This document shows positions 1 through 9,265 of a DNA stretch of 64,000 bases, piece after piece. Source of the DNA: Pokkaliibacter sp. MBI-7 (GTDB lineage: Bacteria > Pseudomonadota > Gammaproteobacteria > Pseudomonadales > Balneatricaceae); assembly GCF_029846635.1 (NCBI RefSeq), contig NZ_JARVTG010000001.1:2047001-2111000 (forward strand), read 5' to 3'. Under the pieces are notes generated by a model. It did not search any database and was not told the origin of the DNA. It saw only the letters and a list, made by a program, of their open reading frames with translations. Position 1 is the first letter of the stretch; the number at the start of each line of letters is the position of its first letter. The position numbers were made by a program, and so were the translations under genes.

Positions 1-1901
1 TTGATACCCACTTCATTCTGGCGGGAAATATAGGGGTCCAGCATGGCACCCGCGTTATCCAGCCCTGTCGATGTGGGCGCGGTATCCCCCACCTGCAGCC
101 CTTCAATATGGTTGGCATAGACCGAGATATGCTGCCAGGGCTTGTACACCACCCCCGCCACCGGCGACAGCGCAGACTCCTGGTAGAGGTCACCCTCCAG
201 CGCTCCGGCGTAACTGTAGTTGGCAGACTTGAGCCACTGCTGACGGCCACCGAGCGTCAGCAGCAGACGGTCATCCATAAAGCCCAGGGTGTCAGACAGC
301 GATACCCCATCCATACGTACCCGGGAGCGCACATGGGGGTCATCCCAGTCACCGTCAGCAAACACCGTCGGCTGATAGGCGATATCCACCGGATCATAGA
401 TATTGGTCGCCGCATAAGGCCAGGCCATGGTGTAGGCGGTATTGGTACGCCGGGCAAAACCGGAATAACCCAGATTCAGCTGATGGCTGATATCACCGGT
501 CACGAAGTTGCCCCGCACGCCGAGATTACCCGACAGCGACTGCGCCCGGTAGGGCACCCCCAGACGCAGCAGGGTGGCATTGCCGTCATCATCGTTGACC
601 GTGGGCGACGCGTACTGCCCTACTTCCTGAGTCTTGTTGCCACCCAGTGCCGCATAGGCTGTCCACTCCGGAGTAAGCTGATACTCACCGCGCCAGAGCG
701 CGAAGGTGGTTTCCATCTGGCTTTCGGTCCAGCCGGGCGAATAGTTGGTATCGGCGTCCGGTGCATCGGGCACTTTGGTGATAGTGCCTGCATACACCAC
801 CGAGCGCCCGGCATCGACATCCTGCTTCTGATAGCCGACATCCAGCGAGGTGTTGAAGCGTTCACCCCGGTAATCCAGACCGACGCTGGCCAGAGTGGTG
901 CGCCGGGATTCGTTGTCGATGGCGGTGTCGCCTTCACGCTGCAACGCATTGACCCGCACACCGAACTGCTGCTCGGCGCCGAAACGGCGGCTGATATCCG
1001 CGGACAGACCAGTCTGGGCGCCGTTGCCATAATCCAGCTGCAGACGGGGCAGCGGCTCGTCGCCGGCATGTTTGGGTTCAATATTGACGGTACCGCCGAT
1101 ACCGGTGCCGGTGGGCGACACGCCGTTGAGGAACGCATTAGCGCCCTTGAACAGCTCTACCCGCTCAGCAATGTTGGTAGAGACTATCTGCCGCGGCAGC
1201 ACACCATACAGGCCACCGTAAGACACATCCTCGCCATTCAGCTCAAAGCCACGGATCACGAATTTTTCTGCGTAGTTGCCATAGCCAAAACCCGATACCA
1301 CCGAGGCATCGTTATCCAGCACCGCCGCCAGGGTTTCCGCCTGCTGGTCGCGGATCAGCCTGTCGGTGTACCCCACCACACTGAAGGGCACATTGGCCGC
1401 CTCCTGTTCACCGAGCACACCCAGCCGCCCGCCTTTGGCCACATAGCCGCCGGCATAGGTATCAGGCAGCACATCACCGCCGGTGCTGACACCCTGACCG
1501 GTGATGGATACTGCCGGCAGCAGCAGGTCATCACCGTCCGTCTTTGGGGCAGGTTGCAGGGTAAAGGCGTTGTTGCCGGTCTGCACCGCCACCAGCCCAC
1601 TGCCCTGCAGCAGCACCCGCAGTGCCGCCGCGGCACTGTAGCTGCCCTGCAAGCCACTGCTCTGCAAACCGGCCGTCATGTCCGGGCGGTACGACAGCAG
1701 GATGCCGGCATGCTGGCCGAGCTGATTCAGCGCCGTATCCAGCGGACCGGCGGCAATCTGGAATGACTGCACGGCTTCCTCGGCCTGCACCGGCATGACC
1801 GCCAGCAGGGGCATGGCAACGACAGCTGCCGCCAGCAGGCGACGATGGATGGCCAGACTGAGCAGCCTGGGTTGCAGCAGGGAGTGGCGCAGAGGGGTCA
1901 C
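1..1901 (-). CDS. TonB-dependent siderophore receptor with N-terminal signalling (STN) domain, 3' end cut by window
   Basis: This is an outer-membrane receptor for active uptake of a ferric siderophore, powered by TonB. The visible 633 codons start at GTG 1901, the first start after an in-frame TGA, with a GGAG about ten bases upstream. A signal peptide ends near PVQA, followed by a secretin/TonB short N-terminal domain (SFQIAAGPLDTALNQLG), a plug domain (VVSGFGYGNYAEKFVIRGF; GGTVNIEPK) and barrel strands running off the window. The STN domain, which lets a ligand-bound receptor signal to FecR, matches the fecR and fecI genes just upstream in the same direction. The siderophore cannot be named from sequence. 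The GTG start and absence of an early ATG make the exact N terminus slightly uncertain. Confidence 0.9.
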   Translation of the reverse strand, partial: MTPLRHSLLQPRLLSLAIHRRLLAAAVVAMPLLAVMPVQAEEAVQSFQIAAGPLDTALNQLGQHAGILLSYRPDMTAGLQSSGLQGSYSAAAALRVLLQGSGLVAVQTGNNAFTLQPAPKTDGDDLLLPAVSITGQGVSTGGDVLPDTYAGGYVAKGGRLGVLGEQEAANVPFSVVGYTDRLIRDQQAETLAAVLDNDASVVSGFGYGNYAEKFVIRGFELNGEDVSYGGLYGVLPRQIVSTNIAERVELFKGANAFLNGVSPTGTGIGGTVNIEPKHAGDEPLPRLQLDYGNGAQTGLSADISRRFGAEQQFGVRVNALQREGDTAIDNESRRTTLASVGLDYRGERFNTSLDVGYQKQDVDAGRSVVYAGTITKVPDAPDADTNYSPGWTESQMETTFALWRGEYQLTPEWTAYAALGGNKTQEVGQYASPTVNDDDGNATLLRLGVPYRAQSLSGNLGVRGNFVTGDISHQLNLGYSGFARRTNTAYTMAWPYAATNIYDPVDIAYQPTVFADGDWDDPHVRSRVRMDGVSLSDTLGFMDDRLLLTLGGRQQWLKSANYSYAGALEGDLYQESALSPVAGVVYKPWQHISVYANHIEGLQVGDTAPTSTGLDNAGAMLDPYISRQNEVGI

Positions 1902-1943
1902 AGGAATTCAGCTCCGAGAGAAGGTTTACTATCCCTGTCACCT

Positions 1944-1962
1944 GAGAATGAAAATCAGCTCA
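1944..1962. promoter_or_regulatory. Possible Fur box upstream of the receptor gene
   Basis: GAGAATGAAAATCAGCTCA matches the 19-bp Fur consensus GATAATGATAATCATTATC at 13 positions, 12 of them in the first 14. It lies about 45 bases upstream of the receptor start, where a repressor would block transcription. Position and match are seen; Fur binding is inferred. Confidence 0.4.
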
Positions 1963-2100
1963 GTGAAATACGCTTTTTTCGCAAAAAAGTTTTTGAGGGT
2001 GCCGGATTCCAGCCACGGTGCGGTTCACTGCGTTCACCACACCCTGCGTCATCCCCGAGTCATGCAACGGATAAACCCGCCCTCTGCCATCACCTTATTG

Positions 2101-2175
2101 GATGTACTGAGGCATAAACCACACCGCAGTCGGACTCACCCCGCAGGATGCGCTGAGGCATAAACCGCACCGCAG
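2101..2175. repeat. Imperfect 29-bp direct repeat, two copies
   Basis: The copies at 2101-2129 and 2147-2175 share 26 of 29 bases, with the common core CTGAGGCATAAACC, and are offset by 46 bases. They sit just downstream of the fecR stop. Function is unknown; they could be a small tandem duplication or part of a regulatory region. Confidence 0.7.
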
Positions 2176-2204
2176 CCCTCTGTCACAGCGACACTCGCCG
2201 CCGC

Positions 2205-3200
2205 TCAGTAAGCCGCCGCCAGATTGATCCAATACCGTGTCAGGCGCTGCTGCCGCACCGGTAACAGGGCTTCGATGGCAGCCAGAATGGCATCGGTATC
2301 CCGCAGCGGATACGTTCCCGACACCCGCAGCGCGGCAACGCCGTCATCGCAGCCCAGATGGCCACGGCGATAGCGCGCCAGCTCGGCAAGAAACTGGTCC
2401 AGACGCTGGTTACGCGCCACCAGCATGCCGTTGAGCCAGGCATCACGGCTGTCCTCCCGCGGCTGTGGGTCGTCGCTGCTGAAGCGCGAGAAACGTGTCT
2501 GCTGACCGGCCTGCAGCACCGTGCGACGGCTACCGTCCTGCACTGGCTCGATAGCCACCGCCCCGTCCAGCACAGCCACTTCAGTTTCATCCTGCTGCTG
2601 ATATACCCGGAAGCGGGTGCCCAGTGCTTCCACCGTGCCCTGCTCGGTACGCACCCGCAGCGGCCGGGGGTCAACCCTCTGGTACCGCTGATGTGCACTT
2701 TCCAGCAGCACCTCACCGCGATACAGCCGCAGCCGCCTTTCACTGTCGCTGTACTGCACCGCCACCGAGGTGTTGGTGTTGAGCCATAGCAGCGAACCGT
2801 CTTCCAGCTCCACCTGACGCTGCTCGCCCGGGGCGGTGTGGTAATCAGCAATCACATCCTGCCAGGGGGTGCCCTGCCACAGCATCCAGCCACTGCCTCC
2901 GACGATCAGCAGATTGGTCAGCAGCTTCACCGCCTGACGGCGGCTGAGCGCCCGGCTCTGCTCCTGCAGGGGTAGCAGGGTGGCACGAGCCAGCCTGCCC
3001 GGCACCTGCTGCCAGCGGCCATGGATACTTTCGATGCGCTGCCAGGCCCGTTCATGTTCACTGTCGGCATCACGCCACTGCTGCAAGCGCTGCTCCAGTT
3101 CGACGGTCAGATCATCCGCCTGCAAATCGACCCACCACTGCACCGCCTGACGGGCAATATGCGGAGCGATGGGGGTGCTTTCTGAAGGATTCATGGTCAT
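2205..3200 (-). CDS. FecR-family anti-sigma factor / iron-signalling inner-membrane protein
   Basis: This protein of 331 aa would carry the signal from the liganded TonB receptor in the periplasm to the cytoplasmic ECF sigma factor. The N-terminal 80 residues match the DUF4880 sigma-binding region (AVQWWVDLQ..., WRDADSEHERAWQRIE). One hydrophobic segment near residues 95-110 is followed by the FecR periplasmic domain (YHTAPGEQRQVELEDGS; GTRFRVYQ; LDGAVAIEP), and the C-terminal region resembles the receptor-contacting STN-like part. ATGs at 3200 and 3194 are both possible starts. It lies 19 bases after fecI and about 300 bases before the receptor gene, the usual fecI-fecR-receptor order. Confidence 0.93.
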   Translation of the reverse strand: MTMNPSESTPIAPHIARQAVQWWVDLQADDLTVELEQRLQQWRDADSEHERAWQRIESIHGRWQQVPGRLARATLLPLQEQSRALSRRQAVKLLTNLLIVGGSGWMLWQGTPWQDVIADYHTAPGEQRQVELEDGSLLWLNTNTSVAVQYSDSERRLRLYRGEVLLESAHQRYQRVDPRPLRVRTEQGTVEALGTRFRVYQQQDETEVAVLDGAVAIEPVQDGSRRTVLQAGQQTRFSRFSSDDPQPREDSRDAWLNGMLVARNQRLDQFLAELARYRRGHLGCDDGVAALRVSGTYPLRDTDAILAAIEALLPVRQQRLTRYWINLAAAY

Positions 3201-3219
3201 GGGTCAGGTTCCGCGTCGG

Positions 3220-3726
3220 TCAGTCCAGCGTGGCAAAGAAGCAACGCTCGCCGGCTCTGACCAGATAGCGTTTGACGGTGGCAACCGAGATGCCCAGCTG
3301 TTCGGCCACACAGGCATAGCTCAGGCCATCCAGCTGCACCAGCAGAAAGGTCTGCTGCACCTGAGGTGGCAGGCCATCCAGCAGGCGGTCAATTTCCAGC
3401 AGGGTTTCCAGCATTTCCGCCTGTTCTTCCAGCGAGACCGACACTTCATCAGCCATCACGGCCAATGCTTCAAGATAGGCGCGTTCTACCTGCTGACGGC
3501 GGTAATGGTTGGACAGCACGCGGCGGGCAATCGTAGTGAGGAAGGCACGCGGCTCGGCAATCTGGCTGACTTCACTGCCGGTCAGTACCTTGACGAAGGT
3601 ATCCTGCGCCAGATCAGCCGCCTGCTCGCGACAGCCCAGACGACGACCAAGCCAGCCCAGCAGCCAGCGGTGGTGGTCGGAATAGAAATGATGAAACAGG
3701 CTGGCAGTGGAGCGGCTCGTGGTCAT
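3220..3726 (-). CDS. FecI-type ECF sigma factor
   Basis: This is an extracytoplasmic-function RNA polymerase sigma factor of 168 aa, the normal length for the FecI family. Region 2 lies at about residues 10-75 (AADLAQDTFVKVL; AFLTTIARRVLSNHYRRQ) and region 4 at about 110-160 (LPPQVQQTFLLVQLDGLSY; GISVATVKRYLVRA). It would direct transcription of the downstream receptor gene when FecR is activated. It is the first gene of the fecI-fecR pair and has a strong Fur-box candidate in its upstream region, so iron starvation probably turns it on. The cognate siderophore is unknown. Confidence 0.94.
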   Translation of the reverse strand: MTTSRSTASLFHHFYSDHHRWLLGWLGRRLGCREQAADLAQDTFVKVLTGSEVSQIAEPRAFLTTIARRVLSNHYRRQQVERAYLEALAVMADEVSVSLEEQAEMLETLLEIDRLLDGLPPQVQQTFLLVQLDGLSYACVAEQLGISVATVKRYLVRAGERCFFATLD

Positions 3727-4127
3727 AACACTATTCTGTTCGACCGCGGCATTCGGCTCCGTGAGCGCCGTGGTCGATATACTCGACAGGTTGAGGGGGA
3801 ATCATCTCAGCCGTTGTGCCGACCTCTGTCAGTACCACGGGCTGCGACGATACAGGCGTAAAGATAATGCGCCTGAGAATTGTTCGCATCTTATCAGCCA
3901 TTGACGCGCAGAAACAAGTGGTCACTTTCTATGCAAAGTGTTTTCGCTGATGGCGGCGAACCATGCTCAGCCATCGCCTTGTGCCCTGTTATCACGCCTG
4001 CAGACGGCCAACAACGGCGGCCTCCAACCTGAATGGCGGGGTGTGGCCATCCGGCAACTGCCCTACAATAGCTGGCCTTTGCCTGCCTGAGCAGAGCACC
4101 GGCAGAGACAGGATAACCGGGGGAAAC
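3727..4127. other. Divergent intergenic region between fecI and the AraC-type gene
   Basis: Besides the Fur-box candidate, it contains a small inverted repeat, CACTTT (3923-3928) / AAAGTG (3935-3940). The reading frame of the AraC gene is open upstream of 4128, but that translation is unlike any regulator and is treated as non-coding. Confidence 0.5.
3871..3891. promoter_or_regulatory. Fur-box candidate upstream of fecI
   Basis: TGAGAATTGTTCGCA (3874-3888) is close to the TGAGAATnATTCnCA pattern typical of Fur sites in front of fecI-type genes in pseudomonads. It lies about 150 bases upstream of the fecI start. Sequence match is direct; iron regulation is inferred. Confidence 0.55.
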
Positions 4128-4949
4128 ATGGACGACCTGATCGCCACCATCACACAGCTGACCCAGCAGCAGAGCACGCTGCCCTTCGCGGTGTACTCCT
4201 CGTTTCATGAGCAGACGCTGGTCAACGTGCCGATTGCCAGACCCTTGCTGATCTTTGTTCTCAGTGGCGAGAAGGAGCTGGGCAGGGAGCCGCGCTCGCG
4301 CTGCCAGAAGGGGGAGTTTGTCTTTCTGTCTGACAGCTATGCCATCGACATTCGCAATATCCCCAGAGACAAACCCTACTTCGCGCTGATCCTAGAGTTC
4401 GATGCAGCTGACTTCAGTGACCTGCCCGCCGTGGTGGAGGACAGGCTGGCGTACTTTATCGGTACCACCGGTCTGGAACTGCAGCAGTGGCTGCAGCAGT
4501 TTGTGCAGATTGCCAGCTGGGCCCCCGCGGCCATGATCGCCCTGCGCAGACGCGAGTTGCTCGCCCTGTTGTTTCATCTGGGTTATACCGCCGTCACCCG
4601 GATGAAAGGCAAACCGACCATCAGCCAGAAAATCAACGACCTGTTCCGGGCCAACCGTTTTCAGGACATCAGCGTCGAGGATCTCTGTGCCCGGCTGGCC
4701 ATGAGCGACTCCACCCTGCGGCGCAAGCTGCGTCAGGAACAGACCAGCGTGATGGCCATCAAGGACCGCGCCCGTCTGGGCCACGGCCTGCATCTGCTGC
4801 AAACCACCGATGACAGCATCAATCTGATCTCTGACCGCTGCGGTTATCAGTCGCAGTCTCGCTTTACCCAGCGCTTCAAAGCCCAGTTCGGGCTGACGCC
4901 CACGGAGCTGCGCAAGACCCGCAAAAGCAGCGTGGAGCAGCAGCCCTGA
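4128..4949 (+). CDS. AraC-family transcriptional regulator
   Basis: This is a regulator of 273 aa with an N-terminal cupin-like sensing domain (about residues 1-150; PLLIFVLSGEKEL, KGEFVFLSDSYAIDI) and a C-terminal double helix-turn-helix (about 170-265). The first helix-turn-helix is FQDISVEDLCARLAMSDSTLRRKL and the second region includes INLISDRCGYQSQSRFTQRFK. The start at ATG 4128 is preceded by a GGGGG Shine-Dalgarno-like run and begins the family homology. It is transcribed divergently from fecI. The PEBP-family gene lies convergent downstream, so its target cannot be told from context. Confidence 0.88.
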   Translation: MDDLIATITQLTQQQSTLPFAVYSSFHEQTLVNVPIARPLLIFVLSGEKELGREPRSRCQKGEFVFLSDSYAIDIRNIPRDKPYFALILEFDAADFSDLPAVVEDRLAYFIGTTGLELQQWLQQFVQIASWAPAAMIALRRRELLALLFHLGYTAVTRMKGKPTISQKINDLFRANRFQDISVEDLCARLAMSDSTLRRKLRQEQTSVMAIKDRARLGHGLHLLQTTDDSINLISDRCGYQSQSRFTQRFKAQFGLTPTELRKTRKSSVEQQP

Positions 4950-4979
4950 GCCTGCGCGCAGCAGAGTGTGAGTCTGTGA

Positions 4980-5537
4980 TCAGGGACGCTGATAGAGCGC
5001 CTCCAGTGTCGCCGACCCCAGCGCACTGGCTTTGACCATATAGCCGGTCAGGGCGGCGGAGGCATTGGCCGGCAGCTCCAGCGTATGTGCCAGCGCGTAC
5101 ACGGTGAACTGATAGCGGTGGGCATGATCACCCGCGGGCGGGCAGGCGCCACCAAAACCCGGCTGGCCATAGTCATTGTTACGCTGCACCGCCCCGGCAG
5201 GCATCAGCTGTCTGGCCGGATCACCGGCACCGGTCGCCAGAGAGCTGACCCCGGCAGGAATGTTCACCACCTGCCAGTGCCACCAGCCGCTGCCCGTTGG
5301 CGCATCAGGATCATAGGCAAACACGGCAAAGGCTTTCGTGCCTGCCGGTGCGCCTGACCACGACAGCTGCGGTGACAGGTTATCGCCACTGCAACCAAAG
5401 CCCTGATATTCCTGACGGCTGGTCAGGGGCTGGCCATTGGCCATATCGGTGCTGGTCAGTTCAAATGCCCCTGCATTCGCCGCTACGGCGCCCAGCATCA
5501 TTGCAGGAAAGGCCATTCTGGCTGCGAAAGTGCTCAT
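4980..5537 (-). CDS. Exported YbhB/YbcL-type phosphatidylethanolamine-binding (PEBP) protein
   Basis: This is a 185-aa PEBP-fold protein with an N-terminal signal peptide ending near ANAGA. Conserved ligand-pocket motifs are visible: NLSPQLSWSGAP, FAVFAYDPDAPTGSGWWHW and a C-terminal HAHRYQFTVYAL. YbhB/YbcL proteins resemble eukaryotic Raf-kinase inhibitor proteins, but their bacterial role is poorly defined; small-molecule or lipid binding is the family inference. It is monocistronic, with its stop 30 bases from the convergent AraC-type gene. Confidence 0.9.
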   Translation of the reverse strand: MSTFAARMAFPAMMLGAVAANAGAFELTSTDMANGQPLTSRQEYQGFGCSGDNLSPQLSWSGAPAGTKAFAVFAYDPDAPTGSGWWHWQVVNIPAGVSSLATGAGDPARQLMPAGAVQRNNDYGQPGFGGACPPAGDHAHRYQFTVYALAHTLELPANASAALTGYMVKASALGSATLEALYQRP

Positions 5538-5715
5538 AAAACGCTCCGTGAATAACAGTGAAAGAAGGCGTTTATGCTAACCAGCCACCGGCGGGTAAAT
5601 TATCCGCAAAACAGCCAGGTTTTAGCCCATTTCCTTCAAGTTGCCCCTCTTTTCCTGAACGCGGCGGGCATCCGCGCATAATGAGCGGGGTTAGGGTTTG
5701 CCCCTCCGCCAGCCA

Positions 5716-7263
5716 TCATGTGTGGACCGATGGCTGGAGCGTGGTGGCATCCCGCTGCGCATCCTCAGCAGGCTCACCGGTATCGATGATCTGCCCCCGC
5801 TGCCAGCCGCCGCCCAGCGCCTTGTAAAGATCCAGCGCCGCACTGAGACGGCTGAGCTGAATATCCACCAGACTGGACTGGGCACTGAACAGTGTGCGCT
5901 GGGCATCCAGCACCGCCAGCAGTTCATCTGCCCCTTCGCGATAACGCAGCTCCGCCAGCCGCAGACTGCGCTGTGACTCCGCCACGATCTGCCGCTGCAA
6001 CTGTTCCTGATCAGCGGTCAGCCGGGTATTGCCCAGCGCATCTTCTACTTCTTTCAGGGCCGTCAGCACCGCGCTGCGGTAGTTATCCACCAGCTGCCGC
6101 CGACGCGACTGACTGATCGCCACCTGACTGCGCCGCTGGCCACCATCAAACAGGCTCTGGGCCAGTGACCCCGCCAGACTGACACTGTTGGCCGGATTAG
6201 CCAGCGACAGCAGGGCCGCGGTGGAAACGCCCAGCGATGACGACAGCTGTACACTCGGCAGCAAGGCTGCGCGGGCTGCCAGCACATCGGCGTCGGCCGC
6301 AGCCAGATCGGCTTCAGCGCTGGCCAGATCGGGCCTGCGTGTCAGCAGCTCACTGGGTAAACCGGCGCTGATCGCTGGCGGCTGGATGGCATCCAGTGCC
6401 AGATGTTCTGCCAGCACCGGCGTTTGCGGCGTCTGCCCGAGCAGGATGGCCAGTGCACTGCGGGTCTGCCTTGCCCGCACCCGCAGCGGCAGCAGGGCCG
6501 CCTGCTGGTTGAGCACAGTATTACGCTGCTGGCTGACATCCAGTGCCGTGGCCATACCGTTGCGGAAGCGCGCCTCAACGATCTTCATCACCCGTGCGGC
6601 GATCTGCAGGTTGTCCTCGGCCAGCGCGATCTGCTTATCCAGCGCCAGCACGTTGAAGTAGGCATCAGCCACCGCACTGGCCAGACTCAGGCGGCTGGCC
6701 TGATAGTCAAAGCGGCTGGCCGCCAGACTGGCGCGGGCACTGTCCCGCTCAGCCGCCAGTCTGCCCCACACATCGACTTCATAACTGATGGCCAGACTGC
6801 CGCTGGAACTGCGGCTTTGCTGGCTGTCGCCCGCGCTGGACTCACTGCGGCGCCAGTCGCTGCCAAGCGCAGCACTCACGCTGGGAAACAGCGAAGCCCC
6901 CGCCACATTGACCGCCAGCTCGGCCTGTCGCACCTGTTCCAGCGTGCTGTGCAGATCAGGGCTGTGGGCCAGCGCCTGAGTGATCAGCTGATCCAGCTCA
7001 GCGGCATGAAAACCCTGCCACCACTGCTGCTCCAGCACACTGCCCTTTGCTTCATCCGGCTCCTGCCACTGCGCTGGCAGCGCCATCGCCACCTGAGTGC
7101 GGGGTTCGCTGATCACACAACCGCCGAGCAGAGTCAGGCTCAGGGCCAGCGCACTCAGACGCAGAGGACGCCCGTTGTGGTGAGCCATGCCGGTGACGGC
7201 GGAAGAGACGGTGGATAACGCGCGCTGACTCATGGACATACTGCCTGTGGATAAAATAGTCAT
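5716..7263 (-). CDS. Outer-membrane efflux lipoprotein (TolC/NodT family)
   Basis: This is the outer-membrane channel of a tripartite exporter, 515 aa. A lipoprotein signal with lipobox LGGC lies near residue 48. It is followed by two OEP repeats typical of NodT-type channels (LDQLITQALAHSPDL; YEVDVWGRLAAERDSARA; RRPDLASAEADLAAADADV; LFDGGQRRSQVAISQSRR). ATG 7263 is ten bases after the macB stop and has an AGGGCG upstream; internal ATGs (for instance at MAHHNG) give a more compact signal peptide. Together with the adjacent macA and macB genes it makes a complete ABC-type exporter. The exported substrate is not evident. Confidence 0.92.
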   Translation of the reverse strand: MTILSTGSMSMSQRALSTVSSAVTGMAHHNGRPLRLSALALSLTLLGGCVISEPRTQVAMALPAQWQEPDEAKGSVLEQQWWQGFHAAELDQLITQALAHSPDLHSTLEQVRQAELAVNVAGASLFPSVSAALGSDWRRSESSAGDSQQSRSSSGSLAISYEVDVWGRLAAERDSARASLAASRFDYQASRLSLASAVADAYFNVLALDKQIALAEDNLQIAARVMKIVEARFRNGMATALDVSQQRNTVLNQQAALLPLRVRARQTRSALAILLGQTPQTPVLAEHLALDAIQPPAISAGLPSELLTRRPDLASAEADLAAADADVLAARAALLPSVQLSSSLGVSTAALLSLANPANSVSLAGSLAQSLFDGGQRRSQVAISQSRRRQLVDNYRSAVLTALKEVEDALGNTRLTADQEQLQRQIVAESQRSLRLAELRYREGADELLAVLDAQRTLFSAQSSLVDIQLSRLSAALDLYKALGGGWQRGQIIDTGEPAEDAQRDATTLQPSVHT

Positions 7264-7273
7264 CGCCCTGCCC

Positions 7274-9265
7274 TCACTCGCTGGCCAGTGCCACGACCGG
7301 ATCAAGGCGGGCCGCCTTGCGTGCCGGCAGATAGCCAAACACCAGACCGGTGGCAAAGGCACAGCCAAAGGCCAGCACCACCGGCAGCAGGGAGAAGCGG
7401 ATGGAAGTACCAAGCGCATCCAGCAGGGCCGCCACGCCGAGGCCACCGGCCACACCGAGCAGCCCGCCGAGGGCCGACACCACCATCGCTTCAATCAGGA
7501 ACTGCTGCTGAATATTGCCGGTACGGGCGCCCGTGGCCATGCGAATACCGATTTCGCGGGTACGCTCGGTGACGGACACCAGCATGATGTTCATCACCCC
7601 GATACCACCGACCAGCAGCGAAATGGCGGCGATGGAGCCGAGCAGGACGGTTAGGGTGTTCTGCGTGGCCGAAGCGGTCTCGATGATCGAGGCCATGTTA
7701 CGAATCTGGAAATCCTCCAGCTGATGACGCTCCAGCAGCAGCTTGGACACCGCAGCCTGGGTATCGTCGATCTGCTCGACATCCTCCGCCGCCACCGTGA
7801 CGTTGCGCAGGTACTTCTGCCCGAACAGGCGCAGGCTGCCGGTGGAGTACGGCACAAAGATCACATCGTCCTGATCCTGCCCCATCGGCGAGGCGCCACG
7901 CTCACTCATAATGCCGATCACCTGAAACAGGATGGCGTTGAGCATCACGTACTGGCCCAGCGGGTCGCGGTCAGGGAACAGTGCCTGTGCCACGGTCTTG
8001 CCCAGCACCGCCACGGTGGCGTACTGCGCCTCATCCTCACTGGTGAAGAAGGTGCCTTCCGCCAGCGGCCAGTTGCGCGCCAGCGTGAACTGGGCAGAGG
8101 TGGCATTGGTTTCGGTGGCGTGATCATTGCCCCCGGCGCGGGCGGTGACGGTGCCGGTCAGCTCGGGAATCGCCGCCAGCACATTCGGCAGCTCGCTGAT
8201 GGCCCGCACATCGGCCTCCACCAGCGTCGCCACCGTACTGCGGCCGCGCTGATTGGGCGCACCCGGACGCACCAGCAGCAGGTTGGACCCCATGGCGCTG
8301 ATGCGGTCGATGACCGCTTGTTTGGCGCCGTCGCCAATGGCCAGCATGGTGATGACCGAACCAACGCCGATGACGATACCAAGCAGGGTCAGGACGGTGC
8401 GAAAGACATTGGCATGCAGCGCCCGCAACGCCATACGGGCGGCCTCGGTGATGTCCACCAGTGGCCGGTGCTGTTCTTCTGCCGGGCGAAAGTCACGGCT
8501 GACGCCCTTCTGACGCGCACCGGCTTTGGGGAGCGAGTCACTGAGAATATGGCCGTCACGAATCTCGATAATGCGGTCGGCATGTTCGGCCACCTGACGG
8601 TCATGGGTGATCAGAATGACGGTGTGGCCATCGGCCGACAGCTGCTGCAGCAGTGCCATCACGTCTTCGCCGCTACGGCTGTCAAGCGCACCGGTCGGCT
8701 CGTCAGCCAGAATAATCTGGCCGCCGTTCATCAGCGCCCGGGCAATGGAGACCCGCTGCTGCTGACCACCGGACAGCTGGCTGGGGCGGTGATCCTGCCG
8801 GTTTTCCAGCCCCAGCGAAGTCAGCAACTCCGCCGCCCGCTGCTGACGCTGCTCGGCAGGCAGGCCGGTGTAGATCGCCGGCACCTCGACGTTCTCCCGC
8901 GCGGTGGCGGTGGCGATCAGGTTATAGCTCTGGAACACGAAGCCGAAGGACTCCCGTCGCAAGCGCGCCAGCTCATCGCCCTGCAGGGTGGACACATCTT
9001 CTCCCCGAAAGCGGTACTGGCCACTGCTGGCCTGATCCAGACAGCCGAGAATATTCATCAGGGTCGACTTGCCCGAACCGGACGTGCCCATGATGGCGAC
9101 AAACTCACCGGCATGGATCTGCAGGTCGATGCCATGCAGCACCTCGACTTCCAGATCACCGTTACGAAAAGTCTTGGTAATACCCTGCAGGGCAATCAGC
9201 GGTGTGGCTGACTGGCTAGCAACATCGGCTGCGGAAACGGGCCGGGAGGAGATCATCTGGCTCAC
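7274..9265 (-). CDS. macB: MacB-type ABC transporter, fused ATPase and permease
   Basis: This mechanotransmission ABC exporter of 663 aa has an N-terminal ATPase with Walker A GTSGSGKST at about residues 60-68, signature LSGGQQQR, Walker B followed by DEPTGALD, and the H-loop (ILITHD). A transmembrane helix near residue 290 leads to a large periplasmic domain and three C-terminal membrane helices (LLGSIAAISLLVGGIGVMNI; ALGGLLGVAGGLGVAALL). The GTG start at 9265 overlaps the macA stop by four bases (GTGA). MacB works with MacA and an outer-membrane channel to expel macrolides, lipopeptides or siderophores in known systems. Which of these applies here is unknown. Confidence 0.95.
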   Translation of the reverse strand: MSQMISSRPVSAADVASQSATPLIALQGITKTFRNGDLEVEVLHGIDLQIHAGEFVAIMGTSGSGKSTLMNILGCLDQASSGQYRFRGEDVSTLQGDELARLRRESFGFVFQSYNLIATATARENVEVPAIYTGLPAEQRQQRAAELLTSLGLENRQDHRPSQLSGGQQQRVSIARALMNGGQIILADEPTGALDSRSGEDVMALLQQLSADGHTVILITHDRQVAEHADRIIEIRDGHILSDSLPKAGARQKGVSRDFRPAEEQHRPLVDITEAARMALRALHANVFRTVLTLLGIVIGVGSVITMLAIGDGAKQAVIDRISAMGSNLLLVRPGAPNQRGRSTVATLVEADVRAISELPNVLAAIPELTGTVTARAGGNDHATETNATSAQFTLARNWPLAEGTFFTSEDEAQYATVAVLGKTVAQALFPDRDPLGQYVMLNAILFQVIGIMSERGASPMGQDQDDVIFVPYSTGSLRLFGQKYLRNVTVAAEDVEQIDDTQAAVSKLLLERHQLEDFQIRNMASIIETASATQNTLTVLLGSIAAISLLVGGIGVMNIMLVSVTERTREIGIRMATGARTGNIQQQFLIEAMVVSALGGLLGVAGGLGVAALLDALGTSIRFSLLPVVLAFGCAFATGLVFGYLPARKAARLDPVVALASE

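Larger units (their letters stand above)
1902..2204. other. Intergenic region between fecR and the receptor gene
   Basis: This 303-base gap holds a Fur-box-like sequence close to the receptor gene and an imperfect 29-bp tandem duplication near the fecR stop. No gene is visible; short open frames here lack ribosome-binding sites. Confidence 0.6.

Noticed and set aside
108..1766. 552-codon open frame on the plus strand
   Set aside because: It is antisense to the TonB-dependent receptor, whose frame shows signal peptide, STN and plug domains. Its translation has no family features and arises from high GC.
7724..9211. 495-codon open frame on the plus strand
   Set aside because: Antisense to macB, which has all ABC motifs; the translation is compositionally biased with no domain.
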